Part shown: positions 31,701-39,582 of the stretch, piece after piece
Position numbering within the stretch: position 1 is the stretch's first letter
How the letters are laid out: every line of letters starts with the position of its first letter
Source of the DNA: a virus
IMG/VR virus record: IMGVR_UViG_3300048997_000353
Coordinates: 1 to 64,000 of that record
Reading direction: 5' to 3' (one strand)
DNA: 64,000 nucleotides
The notes under the pieces: model-generated
The model's input: the letters and a program-made list of their open reading frames with translations, nothing else
The model's database searches: none
Told to the model about the DNA's origin: nothing
Position numbers and translations under genes: made by a program

Positions 31701-33232
31701 TTTCGAACGATGCCCAGCTCCTGTTCGAGCTGAATCATTTCCCGGAACGTGGTGGTGGCTTTTTGTCTGGCCTCAGCCAGCAGAGATTCCTGCTCAGTCG
31801 TTCTCGCCGCCAAACCCGGAAGAGTGGACGTGAGGGCCGCGACTGCGGCCTGGGCTTGGGCGTAGTTTTGAATCGCCGTCATGCCTTGTTCTGTGGCGGC
31901 CAGACCGGCTCGTTGCGCTACGTTGTAATCGACGAGACTCTGAACATTGGTTGCGATCGCGACCGATGCTTCCGTTGAAGCTGCTGCCTGTTCAACAGTG
32001 GCGCCGGTCTGCGACGCAGTTGCGCTCGCGGACTCGAGCGAGGCAATTTTTGACTCAGTTTCTAAAGTGAGGACCTGTTTCTTGGCTGTTGCCCATCTCT
32101 CCGTGGCGGCTGTGACTGCATTCGAAGCAACGGCCTGCTCTTGGATCGAACCGGATACAGTCGCGTCCATTAAGGCTGTGTTTGCTTGCCGCACGGCGAC
32201 TTCGGATGCTGTCACTTCCTCATTGGCAGCAACCAGCCGTTGTTTTACGGTCGTAGCTTCGTTCGTCGATTGCTGGAGAGTAGCTGACGCGGTCGTCGCC
32301 GCTACCGCTGATTGTGCTGAAGTGTTTTGCGCGTCAGCCAGAGCCTGTTCTGCCGTTTGTAAATTGGCATCGGCATTGGCTTGATTGGCCCGTGCGACCG
32401 CGAGTGCCTCTGCTGCGGGAGTGGCCGTAGCTCCAGTGCTTGGTGATTCCTGGCTCGGTGGTTGATTTTGCGGGAATATTTTAGCGAAATTGGTTGCTTC
32501 CCAATCTTCCTTGGCCGCTTCGCCTGTCATCCACGCAGGCCTATTGGCGGACTCAGCTGCGGCTAGCTGTTCGGCTTCTGCCAATCTCGCATTCATTTCA
32601 ACGAGTCGTTCCCTCGCAACCGTTACGTTATTCGTTAGGGTTTCGAGATTTACGAGTGTCGCTGTTTCCGCTGTTTCGGTAGTAACAAGAGACGATTCTG
32701 CAAAGGCTTGGGCGTCAATATCCTCGGCCACACCGGGTCCGCCGCCAGCGAACACTGCTCTCGGACCTGCGGAGAATGGATCTCCACCGCCGCCACCGCC
32801 GGGCGGAATGGGCGGAATGGATGGGATTACTGGCTTGACAATTTGCGGCGCGGCCGCAACCTGGTCGAGCAGAGCCCTATATTCTGCTACGGCTTCATTC
32901 AGTTGTTTTTGGAGAACTGCGCCCCTCAGCCGTTCTTCGTTGTATTGCCTGAGCATCGAGGGGCTCGGCTCATCGGTTCCGATATTTTCTCTGCTTTGTC
33001 TTACGGCAAGCTTGGCGGCAGCAACCTGATTTTCCAGATCGAGTTGTTTGGCGGCGGCGAGTTCTAATTTTTCAACGAAAGCATCGGAGGCCAACCCGGC
33101 GGTGGCAAAGACATCGCCCATCCGTTCGGTGGCTTGTGTCGCGGCGTTAGCCAGCCGATCAAAGCCAGGAAGAATCTGGCTGAGATCAATGACGGCTCCG
33201 ACTTCAAGAATTTGTTGCGGATCTTCGGCCAT
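28760..33232 (-). CDS. Tape measure protein
   Basis: 1490 residues, the longest gene here. It sits just after the tail-assembly chaperones and before the distal tail genes. Residues 40-540 are almost continuous Ala/Glu/Gln-rich coiled coil. Residues ~590-690 and ~1330-1400 contain hydrophobic helices (GPIMQAAFPAFLGLALIDML) that may cross the host membrane during DNA injection. A Pro/Gly-rich loop lies near 145-160. With the usual ~0.15 nm per residue a tail of roughly 220 nm is expected. TAAATG junction with the chaperone gene. Confidence 0.9.
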   Translation of the reverse strand: MAEDPQQILEVGAVIDLSQILPGFDRLANAATQATERMGDVFATAGLASDAFVEKLELAAAKQLDLENQVAAAKLAVRQSRENIGTDEPSPSMLRQYNEERLRGAVLQKQLNEAVAEYRALLDQVAAAPQIVKPVIPSIPPIPPGGGGGGDPFSAGPRAVFAGGGPGVAEDIDAQAFAESSLVTTETAETATLVNLETLTNNVTVARERLVEMNARLAEAEQLAAAESANRPAWMTGEAAKEDWEATNFAKIFPQNQPPSQESPSTGATATPAAEALAVARANQANADANLQTAEQALADAQNTSAQSAVAATTASATLQQSTNEATTVKQRLVAANEEVTASEVAVRQANTALMDATVSGSIQEQAVASNAVTAATERWATAKKQVLTLETESKIASLESASATASQTGATVEQAAASTEASVAIATNVQSLVDYNVAQRAGLAATEQGMTAIQNYAQAQAAVAALTSTLPGLAARTTEQESLLAEARQKATTTFREMIQLEQELGIVRKEGAAITDASTKATALAATETGALTAWSVKMALQFKAQGLSTAEAASALQNLGLAAEETAATLEFAGFAVEELGLQEDATAAKTRNMVSSMGAARVEMGAITGSSGMIAMGLARVAAASATLGPIMQAAFPAFLGLALIDMLAMGIDKFEKWNDLGNQAIKNADQLTLSTAKEADALEVANLKLDNTIAKFHGLPENLIAVAMAEAKGEADKLAGSLETVFQKMQKDIDAAPGFFSAFAKGAVGIPTSNVASFAGELKPLQENIEKAQLALQTATTEEARATAQAQLHNTLIEAREKLEQRLASEKATVVEGPEGTPTLQVPDEKAIATFQSYINTVNYLLQEQHTSRILAMNQEDFASDQQFKENLDRTSKETEAQLAADKEVSVAKIKSAEQVREIRVQDNVLYTPKGEYALPPPSNKAIQEENAERQITATTRVELEGRLAIEQEYVARGIGDHLAQVTKLNGELEALEINSHTKIQAIRTKGYEEIRKAGEEETAFFTGQKLKQLDEQIKLTAQTLDLKNKQKIESIKYEEQETARVIDLEQAQLTALEKIEEGKLNFLNISATSRTLRIAQMQAVELEQVKKLEEEKAQAAIAAKQKELGAIVAGPSGNRTPFDFAVTSPVAGGNASTEQEREQYAKVFAEIVALKQAQQKKMLDIDTQIALGAQKAALDYQKFWDGAFAPIHTALNGMVQGILQGTLTVSQAFRRMGQNIVVAVAQSLAQSLLLHLQHSAFVVALEHTTVAKKILALITGEGTKKGVQKLGNTEEISGSTATTGAVVSNEGIKTGAVTSGQAQQTGAVAGAQTTQESSIAIGNSVKHGLEVAAGIASATVAAGEGAAWAFASVLEALPFPANVAAAPGVAATQFAAIEAFGIPKAMKGALLSQDMLVQAHAGELILPPALSSGVQSIVKNQSEPGRGGGDGSPNTSADDHSINFGDLNYAPTFHSPTSPAQDPRKIAKMIKRQLSKQTGGVIRQ

Positions 33233-33870
33233 TTATGATTTTCTGTTGAGCAATCCTTCCGCCCAGCGGATCTTTTCCCGGATCGACTCCGGCATATTGG
33301 AAGTTTCCATGCCAGGCATTTCCATCAATCCACTGAAGTTCTTTTCTGTATCTGCGGATTCTTCTTTTTCAGTTTCGGCTGTTTTCTTTGATCCCGTTGC
33401 CGCTTCCCGCCAATATTCCAAGAGATCAATGATTCGGCACAGGCTGGCATCATCGATTTGTTCGAAACTCCAGCCGACGCGCGTGATGATGAGCCCATAG
33501 ATTGTTCGCCAATCTATTGAGTTGGATTTTGCGTCGCGGTCGGCTGCCCCCCCGGGCGTGCGATAAATCCTGATTGCTCCGCAACCTTGACAACGAGATC
33601 TGCCAATTGCGAGACAGAAACCAGATCGGCCAATTCATCGACCGTCAGTTCTGGAACATTTCTTGAAATGGCTGCATGCAAAATTTGCAGCATCCGTTCA
33701 TTGCGCTCAGGCACGTTCTCGACGGTTACCCCTTGATTGATGGTGATCAGTTCCGGCCAAAGCTTTTTCGCCTGCGATGTCGAAAGTGATGGAATCACAA
33801 ATGTGCGATTTCCAATCTTAACTGGCTCGCCTTCATAGTTGGGTTGGCCGTTCCCATTTCCTTCTGACAC
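33233..33870 (-). CDS. Tail assembly chaperone GT, made by -1 frameshift
   Basis: Fusion product of about 212 residues. Ribosomes read gene G from 33870 to the seven-G run at 33547-33553, slip back one base, and continue to the TAA at 33233. The -1 extension reads AADRDAKSNSIDWRTIYGLI, then ITRVGWSFEQIDDASLCRII and DLLEYWREAATG. That GWSFEQI...DLLEYW pattern is what T-domains of siphophage chaperones look like. GT binds the tape measure protein whose gene follows immediately. The extension has no independent ribosome binding site. Confidence 0.85.
33514..33870 (-). CDS. Tail assembly chaperone G
   Basis: 118 residues from the GTG at 33870, preceded by AAGGAGG (6 nt spacing). The helical protein TSQAKKLWPELITINQGVTV and ELTVDELADLVSVSQLADLV has the size and place (between major tail protein and tape measure genes) of gpG-type chaperones. 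The slippery run lies 33 nt before its TAG, so most ribosomes make G and a minority GT. Confidence 0.8.
   Translation of the reverse strand: MSEGNGNGQPNYEGEPVKIGNRTFVIPSLSTSQAKKLWPELITINQGVTVENVPERNERMLQILHAAISRNVPELTVDELADLVSVSQLADLVVKVAEQSGFIARPGGQPTATQNPTQ
33547..33553 (-). other. Programmed -1 frameshift site (seven G)
   Basis: In the zero frame the codons are CCG GGG GGG CAG, so the heptamer G GGG GGG fits the X XXY YYZ rule exactly. After slippage the next codon is GCA and the -1 frame is open for 104 codons. It sits at the end of gene G, where siphophage chaperone frameshifts occur. Confidence 0.85.
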
Positions 33871-33928
33871 TCGAAACCTCCTTTGAAATCTGCGTTCTTC
33901 CCGCATGCGCAGCCCGCGTCAATCAAGA

Positions 33929-33947
33929 TCACTCACTTAGGGAGTGA
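33929..33947 (-). terminator. Hairpin after the major tail protein gene
   Basis: TCACTC/GAGTGA form a 6-bp stem with a 7-nt loop, 9 nt past the TAA of the major tail protein gene. TCTTGATTG follows on the minus strand. It is likely a partial terminator or an mRNA 3'-end stabiliser that keeps the tail-tube message abundant relative to the chaperones. Confidence 0.4.
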
Positions 33948-33955
33948 GGAAGGTT

Positions 33956-34696
33956 TTAGAAAAGATCAGCCATGATTTTGCCGATGTTGCCGCTGGCATC
34001 GGCGTTCGCGGACCCGTCAAAATCAGAGATCCAAAAATCCTCGAGCTTCGTTGGAGCGCTGATTGTGCCCAGGGTGACATCGTTCAGCTCAATGGCTAGA
34101 TACTTGCTGCGGAACTTGTTGAAAAGCAACATTGACAGTTCCGGGGCATAACCCATGAGCTGGTTGATGATGGAGATGGTCGCGCCACTGTTGACGAAGT
34201 AGTTGTAGGAAATCGCAACCACGTTCGTGTTGTCACCAGCGTTGAAGGTGTAAACGCCAGTGCTGAGGTTGGGGCCGCTGTACTGACCCACACCAGGAGC
34301 GCCCGCTACATGGACCAGAGCCTGCCCGGTGGACTTGTATGTAACGCCCCAATCTTCAACGATGGGTACATTGCTTACCGTGGCGGCGGCGGTGGTGACG
34401 GTTTGCGATTCGCTGTCCACCTGCAGGTTGTATCCCTGCGTTTGGGTTTGCGCGAAGTAAAGCTGGTTGAGCATCGCAATGTCATAGACTGCGAGTTTTC
34501 CTTTGATGGTGCAGTCCAGCTTGCCGCGGGCCGTCGCGACAGCGAATTGGTTCTGCCCATAGAGCTTTTTCAAATCGCCCTTGAAGGTAACGTCGCATTC
34601 CTGCAGCACGTTGAACTTAAATGCGGACGGATTCGTAGGCTGATTTCCGGCGGATGGCTTTCCATAAAGCACACCAGACCCGAACTGAATATTCAC
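33956..34696 (-). CDS. Major tail (tube) protein
   Basis: 246 residues. The sequence is beta-rich: VLQECDVTFKGDLKKLYGQN, then FAVATARGKLDCTIKGKLAV, the N-terminal hairpin of tail-tube proteins, followed later by a TWxG-like insertion and a C-terminal strand EDFWISDFDGSANADASG. Place between tail-completion genes and chaperones fits. GTG start at 34696 has an excellent AGGAGG, and a CCGGC-GTAA-GCCGG tetraloop hairpin stands just before it, as expected for an abundant message. Confidence 0.8.
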   Translation of the reverse strand: MNIQFGSGVLYGKPSAGNQPTNPSAFKFNVLQECDVTFKGDLKKLYGQNQFAVATARGKLDCTIKGKLAVYDIAMLNQLYFAQTQTQGYNLQVDSESQTVTTAAATVSNVPIVEDWGVTYKSTGQALVHVAGAPGVGQYSGPNLSTGVYTFNAGDNTNVVAISYNYFVNSGATISIINQLMGYAPELSMLLFNKFRSKYLAIELNDVTLGTISAPTKLEDFWISDFDGSANADASGNIGKIMADLF

Positions 34697-34756
34697 AAAT
34701 TCCTCCTGGCCGGCTTACGCCGGATTATTGCGGCCGGAAAACTTTCTGGCTCACGA

Positions 34757-35254
34757 TCATACACCGTACGGACCTGGCAAAATGAGAACAGGAATTGCGA
34801 TTGTGATCTGTTCGTTCACCACTTCCGTATGGACGTTGCCCTCGATCCACACATGATAGACAAGGCCGCCGAGCGTTTGCTTCTCATAGGGCGGAAAAGT
34901 GGTATCGAGCACTCTCGCAATTCCCCACACAAAATAATTGGCCGCTGTGGTGGGCAGCGGATTGGGATTGGCGCTGGCATCCGCTCTCAGATAAATGACG
35001 ACCAACGCGGAAAATAACCATTTGGTTGGCCCCAACAATGCATTCTGGGCAGAACCATGTTCGGCCAGAAGGGGTCCGGGTATCACACGAAGCGCTGGCT
35101 GATCCGAAACCGGAACGTCGTCGGGAGGATCCGCGAGCCGCTTCATTGACTTGAACGTTAGCCCGCTTGGGAAAGTGGCTTGTCCCAACAGCGCAAACAA
35201 CGCTTGATAGACGGCTTCCAGATATGTTGGATCTTCAAATGGAGTAACTGGCAT
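34757..35254 (-). CDS. Tail terminator/completion protein
   Basis: 165 residues starting MPVTPFEDPTYLEAVYQALF, with a C-terminal strand VYHVWIEGNVHTEVVNEQIT then IPVLILPGP. That beta-strand ending and the position before the major tail protein are those of gpU-like terminators, which cap the tail tube and join it to the head. Assignment rests mainly on order and size. Confidence 0.6.
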   Translation of the reverse strand: MPVTPFEDPTYLEAVYQALFALLGQATFPSGLTFKSMKRLADPPDDVPVSDQPALRVIPGPLLAEHGSAQNALLGPTKWLFSALVVIYLRADASANPNPLPTTAANYFVWGIARVLDTTFPPYEKQTLGGLVYHVWIEGNVHTEVVNEQITIAIPVLILPGPYGV

Positions 35255-35257
35255 GGT

Positions 35258-35707
35258 TTAGCTACCGACGACTTCGTCTGTGCCCTCCCAAACAAATTCA
35301 GAAACCGGCAAGTGTTCACGGCAATGGCAGCAGAACGTAGCCCCGTAATAGGTATTGTCGCGCGCATAGGTTTCAGCGAGCGCGCGGCCCATGGTTGTGG
35401 TTGTGCCACACTTTGGTTTCAGTTGTTTCTCCGCCCAGAACCGACCTCGGATGGAATTGGGATTTTCCGGATAAGCTTCGAACGAAACGTACTGATATGC
35501 CGCGTACCGTACCTTTTCTTCTTCGGTGAGATCGCGAAGCGGATACTTTGGCCGATCGCCAACATGCCTATAGGATTGCCGGACTGGACGGATGAAGCCT
35601 TTGTCACGCTCGCTTTGCGGCAGCACAGCGTAGCTGCGGTATTGCCCGTCGGGACCAATGGGGCCATTGTCAAACGGTTCATGCTTCGGCTTTTCAACAG
35701 TGCTCAT
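35258..35707 (-). CDS. Conserved phage protein with zinc-site cysteines
   Basis: 149 residues. The C-terminal block CGTTTTMGRALAETYARDNT, then YYGATFCCHCREHLPVSEFV is a pattern I have seen in other siphophage structural modules. Three or four cysteines and a His could bind zinc. The N-terminal half is charged and tyrosine-rich. It lies between the gp10-like and tail-terminator genes. Role unknown, possibly a neck or assembly factor. Confidence 0.6.
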   Translation of the reverse strand: MSTVEKPKHEPFDNGPIGPDGQYRSYAVLPQSERDKGFIRPVRQSYRHVGDRPKYPLRDLTEEEKVRYAAYQYVSFEAYPENPNSIRGRFWAEKQLKPKCGTTTTMGRALAETYARDNTYYGATFCCHCREHLPVSEFVWEGTDEVVGS

Positions 35708-35709
35708 AG

Positions 35710-36306
35710 TTACCCCGACAGCGCATCCGCTGCAGACCTGAAAATCCTCGACGTCATCATTGCTCTCATTTCGTTGAGCGCGCTCCGCATGTACGATCGC
35801 TGCGGCAACGGAGGATGAACGACATGCTTCACGACGATTCCGCCCAAGCCTGCAAAGGCGGAGCTCGTGCCAGGCTTCAATGTGCCCGCGCGCTGGCCCT
35901 GTTTGTAATACAAACGTCTGCCGAAAATCCGGCCCGCGCCGGCCCCTTCCGAACCGCCTGGGAAAAATGCCAGGGCCAATTTATTTTTCGGGTAGATGTC
36001 ATAGGTGCGCTTGCCGCCTTCCTCTTGTACCTGGGCGTAGGCTCCCGCAGCGCCTCCACCAGCCTGCACGCTTCCCGTGATCGTTGTGCCCGTGGCAACC
36101 GTGGGCCGCTTGTTCACTGACCGGAGAAGCGCGCTCCCGCGCGCCTGCAAGACTTCTCCTGAAAGTTTTTCCTGGATCCGCTTCATGAGAGCGAACATGA
36201 GCTCGTCCATCGTTTTAGTTAAGGTGGAAACAAGCTGCGGCCCCTTGGAACGGATGGCGGCGGCGACACGTTTATCCGACTGGCGAGGAAATGTAATTTT
36301 GATCAT
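35710..36306 (-). CDS. HK97-gp10-like tail completion protein
   Basis: 198 residues. An N-terminal helix (STLTKTMDELMFALMKRIQE), a central beta region ending in ALAFFPGG, and a C-terminal segment HVVHPPLPQRSYMRSALNEM match the gp10-like family, in which an HPP/RPF-type loop precedes the last helix. Such proteins sit at the head-tail interface. ATGA overlap with the connector gene. Confidence 0.7.
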   Translation of the reverse strand: MIKITFPRQSDKRVAAAIRSKGPQLVSTLTKTMDELMFALMKRIQEKLSGEVLQARGSALLRSVNKRPTVATGTTITGSVQAGGGAAGAYAQVQEEGGKRTYDIYPKNKLALAFFPGGSEGAGAGRIFGRRLYYKQGQRAGTLKPGTSSAFAGLGGIVVKHVVHPPLPQRSYMRSALNEMRAMMTSRIFRSAADALSG

Positions 36307-37268
36307 TCGATGATCGCCTCACGCTTGTACATGAGAAAAATATTCCAATATTCTCGAGGAAAGTCCCAGGACTGATAGCTTGTGGTGGCCATGGACTCCT
36401 TGGCCGAGGTTGTCCTCGATCGCTGGTCCTGCCAGCCTTTCCGTTTGTAATTGAGGGCCACGATGCAACGTACTCCGTACTCCAGATCGGAAGGAACATC
36501 CGGATAGCCCGCCGTGTATTGAACTTCAATGTTCCCCTCACCGCGTTGAAACACAGGGCCCCGCGAAGAAGATCCGAACCGGTACGATAAAACTCCCCCT
36601 CCACCATTGCGGATCCCGATGTACCTTTTGGACTGGCCCACGTAGGCGCCAAGGCTGAGCGGTCCGGTAGACAAGGGAATCGCAAGTCCTGATTGCGTGA
36701 CAGCGATGAGGGAGCGGATGGGCCCACTTCTCAGCATGAGCCTGTTATTTCCGTTGCCGTTATAGATTTCATCCAGAGTGGCAATTGAATTCAGGCTGGC
36801 TTGACCAGACCAATTAAGAAGCCACTGGCTAAATCCCGTGACCGCACTTTGAATTTCAACATCGTCGCTATCGGATGCGATCTCGGCGCGGTTCTTGACG
36901 GCATCGACCGTTGTCAGGTCCACTGTCGATCCGGCCGTCTCAATGACGACTGCCTGTTCCTTGTGGTAAATAGGAGTCGAGCCAACTAGCCCATCAATGA
37001 CCAGCACATACCCTGTTCCATCTAATTGCGGATCGAGAGTGCCGGGCACGGTGGCTGAATACTGCCCAGCCGAAGCGGCGATGTACGGCAAAGGCAAATT
37101 GTTGATGGGAGAAACCGGTGTGCCCGGGATGTTGTCCGGGTCCCTCGTCGATCGGCCCGCATAGAGGGTTGCAGTGACGGTGGCGTTATTGATTGGAGAT
37201 CCTGATGTATCCGCCAACGTCCAGGCCAGCACAAATGAAGTGCGTACAGGAATGGTTAATGATGGCAT
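36303..37268 (-). CDS. Head-tail connector (gp6-like) with N-terminal Ig-like domain
   Basis: 321 residues. Residues 1-110 form a beta-sandwich (TSFVLAWTLADTSGSPINNA, then GQYSATVPGT) of the type used as adhesion or decoration domains. Residues ~115-310 match head-tail connector proteins: VDLTTVDAVKNRAEIASDSD, SDDVEIQSAVTGFSQWLLNW, and later a QYTAGYPDVPSDLEYGVRCI block. The connector forms a ring under the portal, so the Ig-like module may project from the neck. Confidence 0.75.
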   Translation of the reverse strand: MPSLTIPVRTSFVLAWTLADTSGSPINNATVTATLYAGRSTRDPDNIPGTPVSPINNLPLPYIAASAGQYSATVPGTLDPQLDGTGYVLVIDGLVGSTPIYHKEQAVVIETAGSTVDLTTVDAVKNRAEIASDSDDVEIQSAVTGFSQWLLNWSGQASLNSIATLDEIYNGNGNNRLMLRSGPIRSLIAVTQSGLAIPLSTGPLSLGAYVGQSKRYIGIRNGGGGVLSYRFGSSSRGPVFQRGEGNIEVQYTAGYPDVPSDLEYGVRCIVALNYKRKGWQDQRSRTTSAKESMATTSYQSWDFPREYWNIFLMYKREAIIE

Positions 37269-38794
37269 CAGTTGATCTTTCCTTCGCCCGTAATGGGAAT
37301 TGCAATCCCACTTCCACTGTTCACGTACGCTCTCCCAGCGCCCGACGTGAAGAGTGCCACAAAACTTCCTTTGGTCCCATCTAATTTGACTATAGTTCCG
37401 AGGCTGGATGTCAAAGAAACACCCGACACGACAACCACTGCGTCGCCAGAGATCATTGCCGGATGGACCGAAGCGACAAGTTGACTTCCCGTTGCCTGGA
37501 CATTCACGTCCCCGGAAAGAGTGACGGTTCCCTGGCTCGCGCTGAGCGCCAAACCAGTCACATGAACGGTGACGTCGACGCCTTGACTGACGGTGACGTT
37601 GCCCACTGTGGCCGTCACGCTGTTTCCGGTCGATGCGACGGCGGCCGATCCGCTCACTGAAACTGTGCCGATGGATGAGGAAAGAGTCTGCGCCGGGGCC
37701 TGAACGCTCGCGCCCGCCGACGTTGAAACGTTTCCTGCTGTCGCGCTGGCCGAAAGTCCTGTGGCCTGGACGGAGGCAGAAGCAGAGACTGACGGATTGC
37801 CCACGCTTGCAGCGATGGCGACGCCGGTTGCAGCAACAGTGACACTGCCTCCCGCTTGAACGCCGACGGTGCCTTCTTGTGCTGACAACGAAAGCCCTGT
37901 TGCGGCCACGACTGCGCTGCCTGTTTCCGAAACGGTACCAACGGCCGCAGTGATCGAAACTCCGCCGGGAGAGACATTCGCGCTTCCTGCTTGAGTGGTC
38001 GAATGAACACTGGACGTGATGGCGTTGCCCGCTGTTGCAACACTGGCGCTTCCAGTTGTGGAGATTGAGCCTTCCTGCGCGGCCAGCGCATTGCCCGTGA
38101 CAGCAACGCTAGCGCCTGCAGATGGCGTGACCGTGCCTTCCTGCGTGGTGAGCGTATTCCCGGCTGCTGCGACGTTCGCGTCCCCGGTTACGCTCACAGA
38201 TCGGACCGAAGCGGCCAGAGAATTTCCCGTAGCCGCGACTCCCGCACCGGCCGTTGTCGTTACCGAACCCTGTTGCGCAGAGAGAGAGTTACCAGTGACG
38301 GATACAACCGCAGCCGCCGAGACTGTCGGCGTGCCCTCTTGCGCGGCCAGCGAGTTTCCCGTTGCTGCGATATTTGCTGTTCCGGTTACACTCAGGGACC
38401 CGACTGAAGAGGTGAGCGAATTCCCGGCAGCCGCGACGCCAACGCCAAGGCCGAGAGTTACGGATCCCTCTTGCGCGGCTAGAGTATTACCAGTGACCGA
38501 AAGACTCGCGGATGCCGCTACTGTTGCCGTGCCTTCCTGTGCGGCGAGAGCGTTGCCCGTTGCGGCCACGTTCGCGTCCCCGGTCGCCGAGATACTGCCA
38601 GCAGATGAAGTAATCGTATTCCCGGCAGCCGCCACACCGGCGCCTGCGGCTGGCGTGACAGTTCCAACGGATGAGGTGAGCGATACACCCGTCACAGCGA
38701 CAGAAATATTTATGATTTGGGCTGGTGTCAGTCCCGGATTAAAGAACTCCTGCGGCGGAAATACGTGACCGAGCGATTGTCGTGGGAAGGGCAT
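37268..38794 (-). CDS. 22-residue repeat protein, probable neck/whisker or fibre
   Basis: 508 residues. From residue ~33 to ~470 about twenty consecutive 22-residue units follow the pattern GNxLxAQEGTVTxxxxAxVxAT, two of them expanded to 24. Gly, Asn and small residues at fixed places suggest a beta-solenoid or a trimeric beta-prism fibre. The last ~40 residues form a cap (FVALFTSGAGRAYVNSGSGI). It stands between a structural gene and the connector, so a head- or neck-attached fibre is likely. TGATG junction with the connector gene. Confidence 0.7.
   Translation of the reverse strand: MPFPRQSLGHVFPPQEFFNPGLTPAQIINISVAVTGVSLTSSVGTVTPAAGAGVAAAGNTITSSAGSISATGDANVAATGNALAAQEGTATVAASASLSVTGNTLAAQEGSVTLGLGVGVAAAGNSLTSSVGSLSVTGTANIAATGNSLAAQEGTPTVSAAAVVSVTGNSLSAQQGSVTTTAGAGVAATGNSLAASVRSVSVTGDANVAAAGNTLTTQEGTVTPSAGASVAVTGNALAAQEGSISTTGSASVATAGNAITSSVHSTTQAGSANVSPGGVSITAAVGTVSETGSAVVAATGLSLSAQEGTVGVQAGGSVTVAATGVAIAASVGNPSVSASASVQATGLSASATAGNVSTSAGASVQAPAQTLSSSIGTVSVSGSAAVASTGNSVTATVGNVTVSQGVDVTVHVTGLALSASQGTVTLSGDVNVQATGSQLVASVHPAMISGDAVVVVSGVSLTSSLGTIVKLDGTKGSFVALFTSGAGRAYVNSGSGIAIPITGEGKIN
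37370..38710 (-). repeat. Tandem 66-bp coding repeats
   Basis: About twenty 66-nt units code for the 22-residue repeats. Units differ at many synonymous sites, and the AQEG-type and SSVG-type units alternate, which suggests repeated unequal exchange and gene conversion rather than one recent expansion. Boundaries are approximate. Confidence 0.7.
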
Positions 38795-38829
38795 GGTTGG
38801 TTACTCCAGTGCTCGTGGAGCAACCTCCC

Positions 38830-39573
38830 TTAATTCAATGACTGCATCGCTGTCCATGTCACGGACAGTGACCCAGCCACTGAAAACGTGACAAAAAAGT
38901 TCAACGCACCGTAGGTTCCAAGGGTTCCGGCTCCGGTTGTATCGACCGAGACCGCGGCAGTGCTCCCAAACACTTGCGTCCAACCAGTGCTGGCCGTGGC
39001 TGCCGTTCCCTGCACGCTGAAGATTCCAGTGAGCCATGCCGTTGAAGTTGTGGCGACTTGAGAGATAGTGCGATAAATCAATTCGCCTTCTAGGCGCCAT
39101 GGGGCGTTCGTCAAGCTCGGAGTATAAGTTTGCGCGACGGACGTGCCCATGTCCGTACCGCCCGCCGTGGCACTGCTTCCAGGGCCGTGGATGGGATCGA
39201 TAATACACGTGCCAGTCAGCCCGGTCGTTAGAATCCCGCCCAAAGCAAAACGGAAAACCTGTGCAGCGTTCGGGCCGCTATTCACACCGTAAGGAAGAGG
39301 TAAACATTGGTTCGCTTGAGCCTGCGTCAACATCAACGTCTTCGTTGTCGTCGAGGAAATGTTGGCAGCGGTTACGATCAGTGGATCGGCAATGAGCGAG
39401 TTGAAATACTGCCGAGCCATCGCCTCCGCGCGTGGCCCCTTGTAAAATGGGTCCGCAATCGTTTTCTTTAGGAGTCGACCCGTCCTGATATCCCGCACAA
39501 CCTCGCTATAAACCGGTTGCCCGAGTTCTGGGTGCAAATACGGGTTTCTATCCCTGCCCGCTAATATCAGCAC
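38830..39573 (-). CDS. Structural protein of the head-tail region, unknown role
   Basis: 247 residues from the GTG at 39573 (AAGGAG upstream). The N-terminus MLILAGRDRNPYLHPELGQP is followed by a helix and a long beta-rich region with jelly-roll-like spacing (NAPWRLEGELIYRTISQVAT, and a C-terminal VTFSVAGSLSVTWTAMQSLN). Size and context fit a minor capsid or decoration component. No specific family recognised. Confidence 0.55.
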   Translation of the reverse strand: MLILAGRDRNPYLHPELGQPVYSEVVRDIRTGRLLKKTIADPFYKGPRAEAMARQYFNSLIADPLIVTAANISSTTTKTLMLTQAQANQCLPLPYGVNSGPNAAQVFRFALGGILTTGLTGTCIIDPIHGPGSSATAGGTDMGTSVAQTYTPSLTNAPWRLEGELIYRTISQVATTSTAWLTGIFSVQGTAATASTGWTQVFGSTAAVSVDTTGAGTLGTYGALNFFVTFSVAGSLSVTWTAMQSLN

Positions 39574-39582
39574 GGTGTCTCC

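Noticed and set aside
33450-33638. Separate 62-codon gene in the third frame over the chaperone junction
   Set aside because: The -1 frame product joins G smoothly and has T-domain features; this third frame has none.
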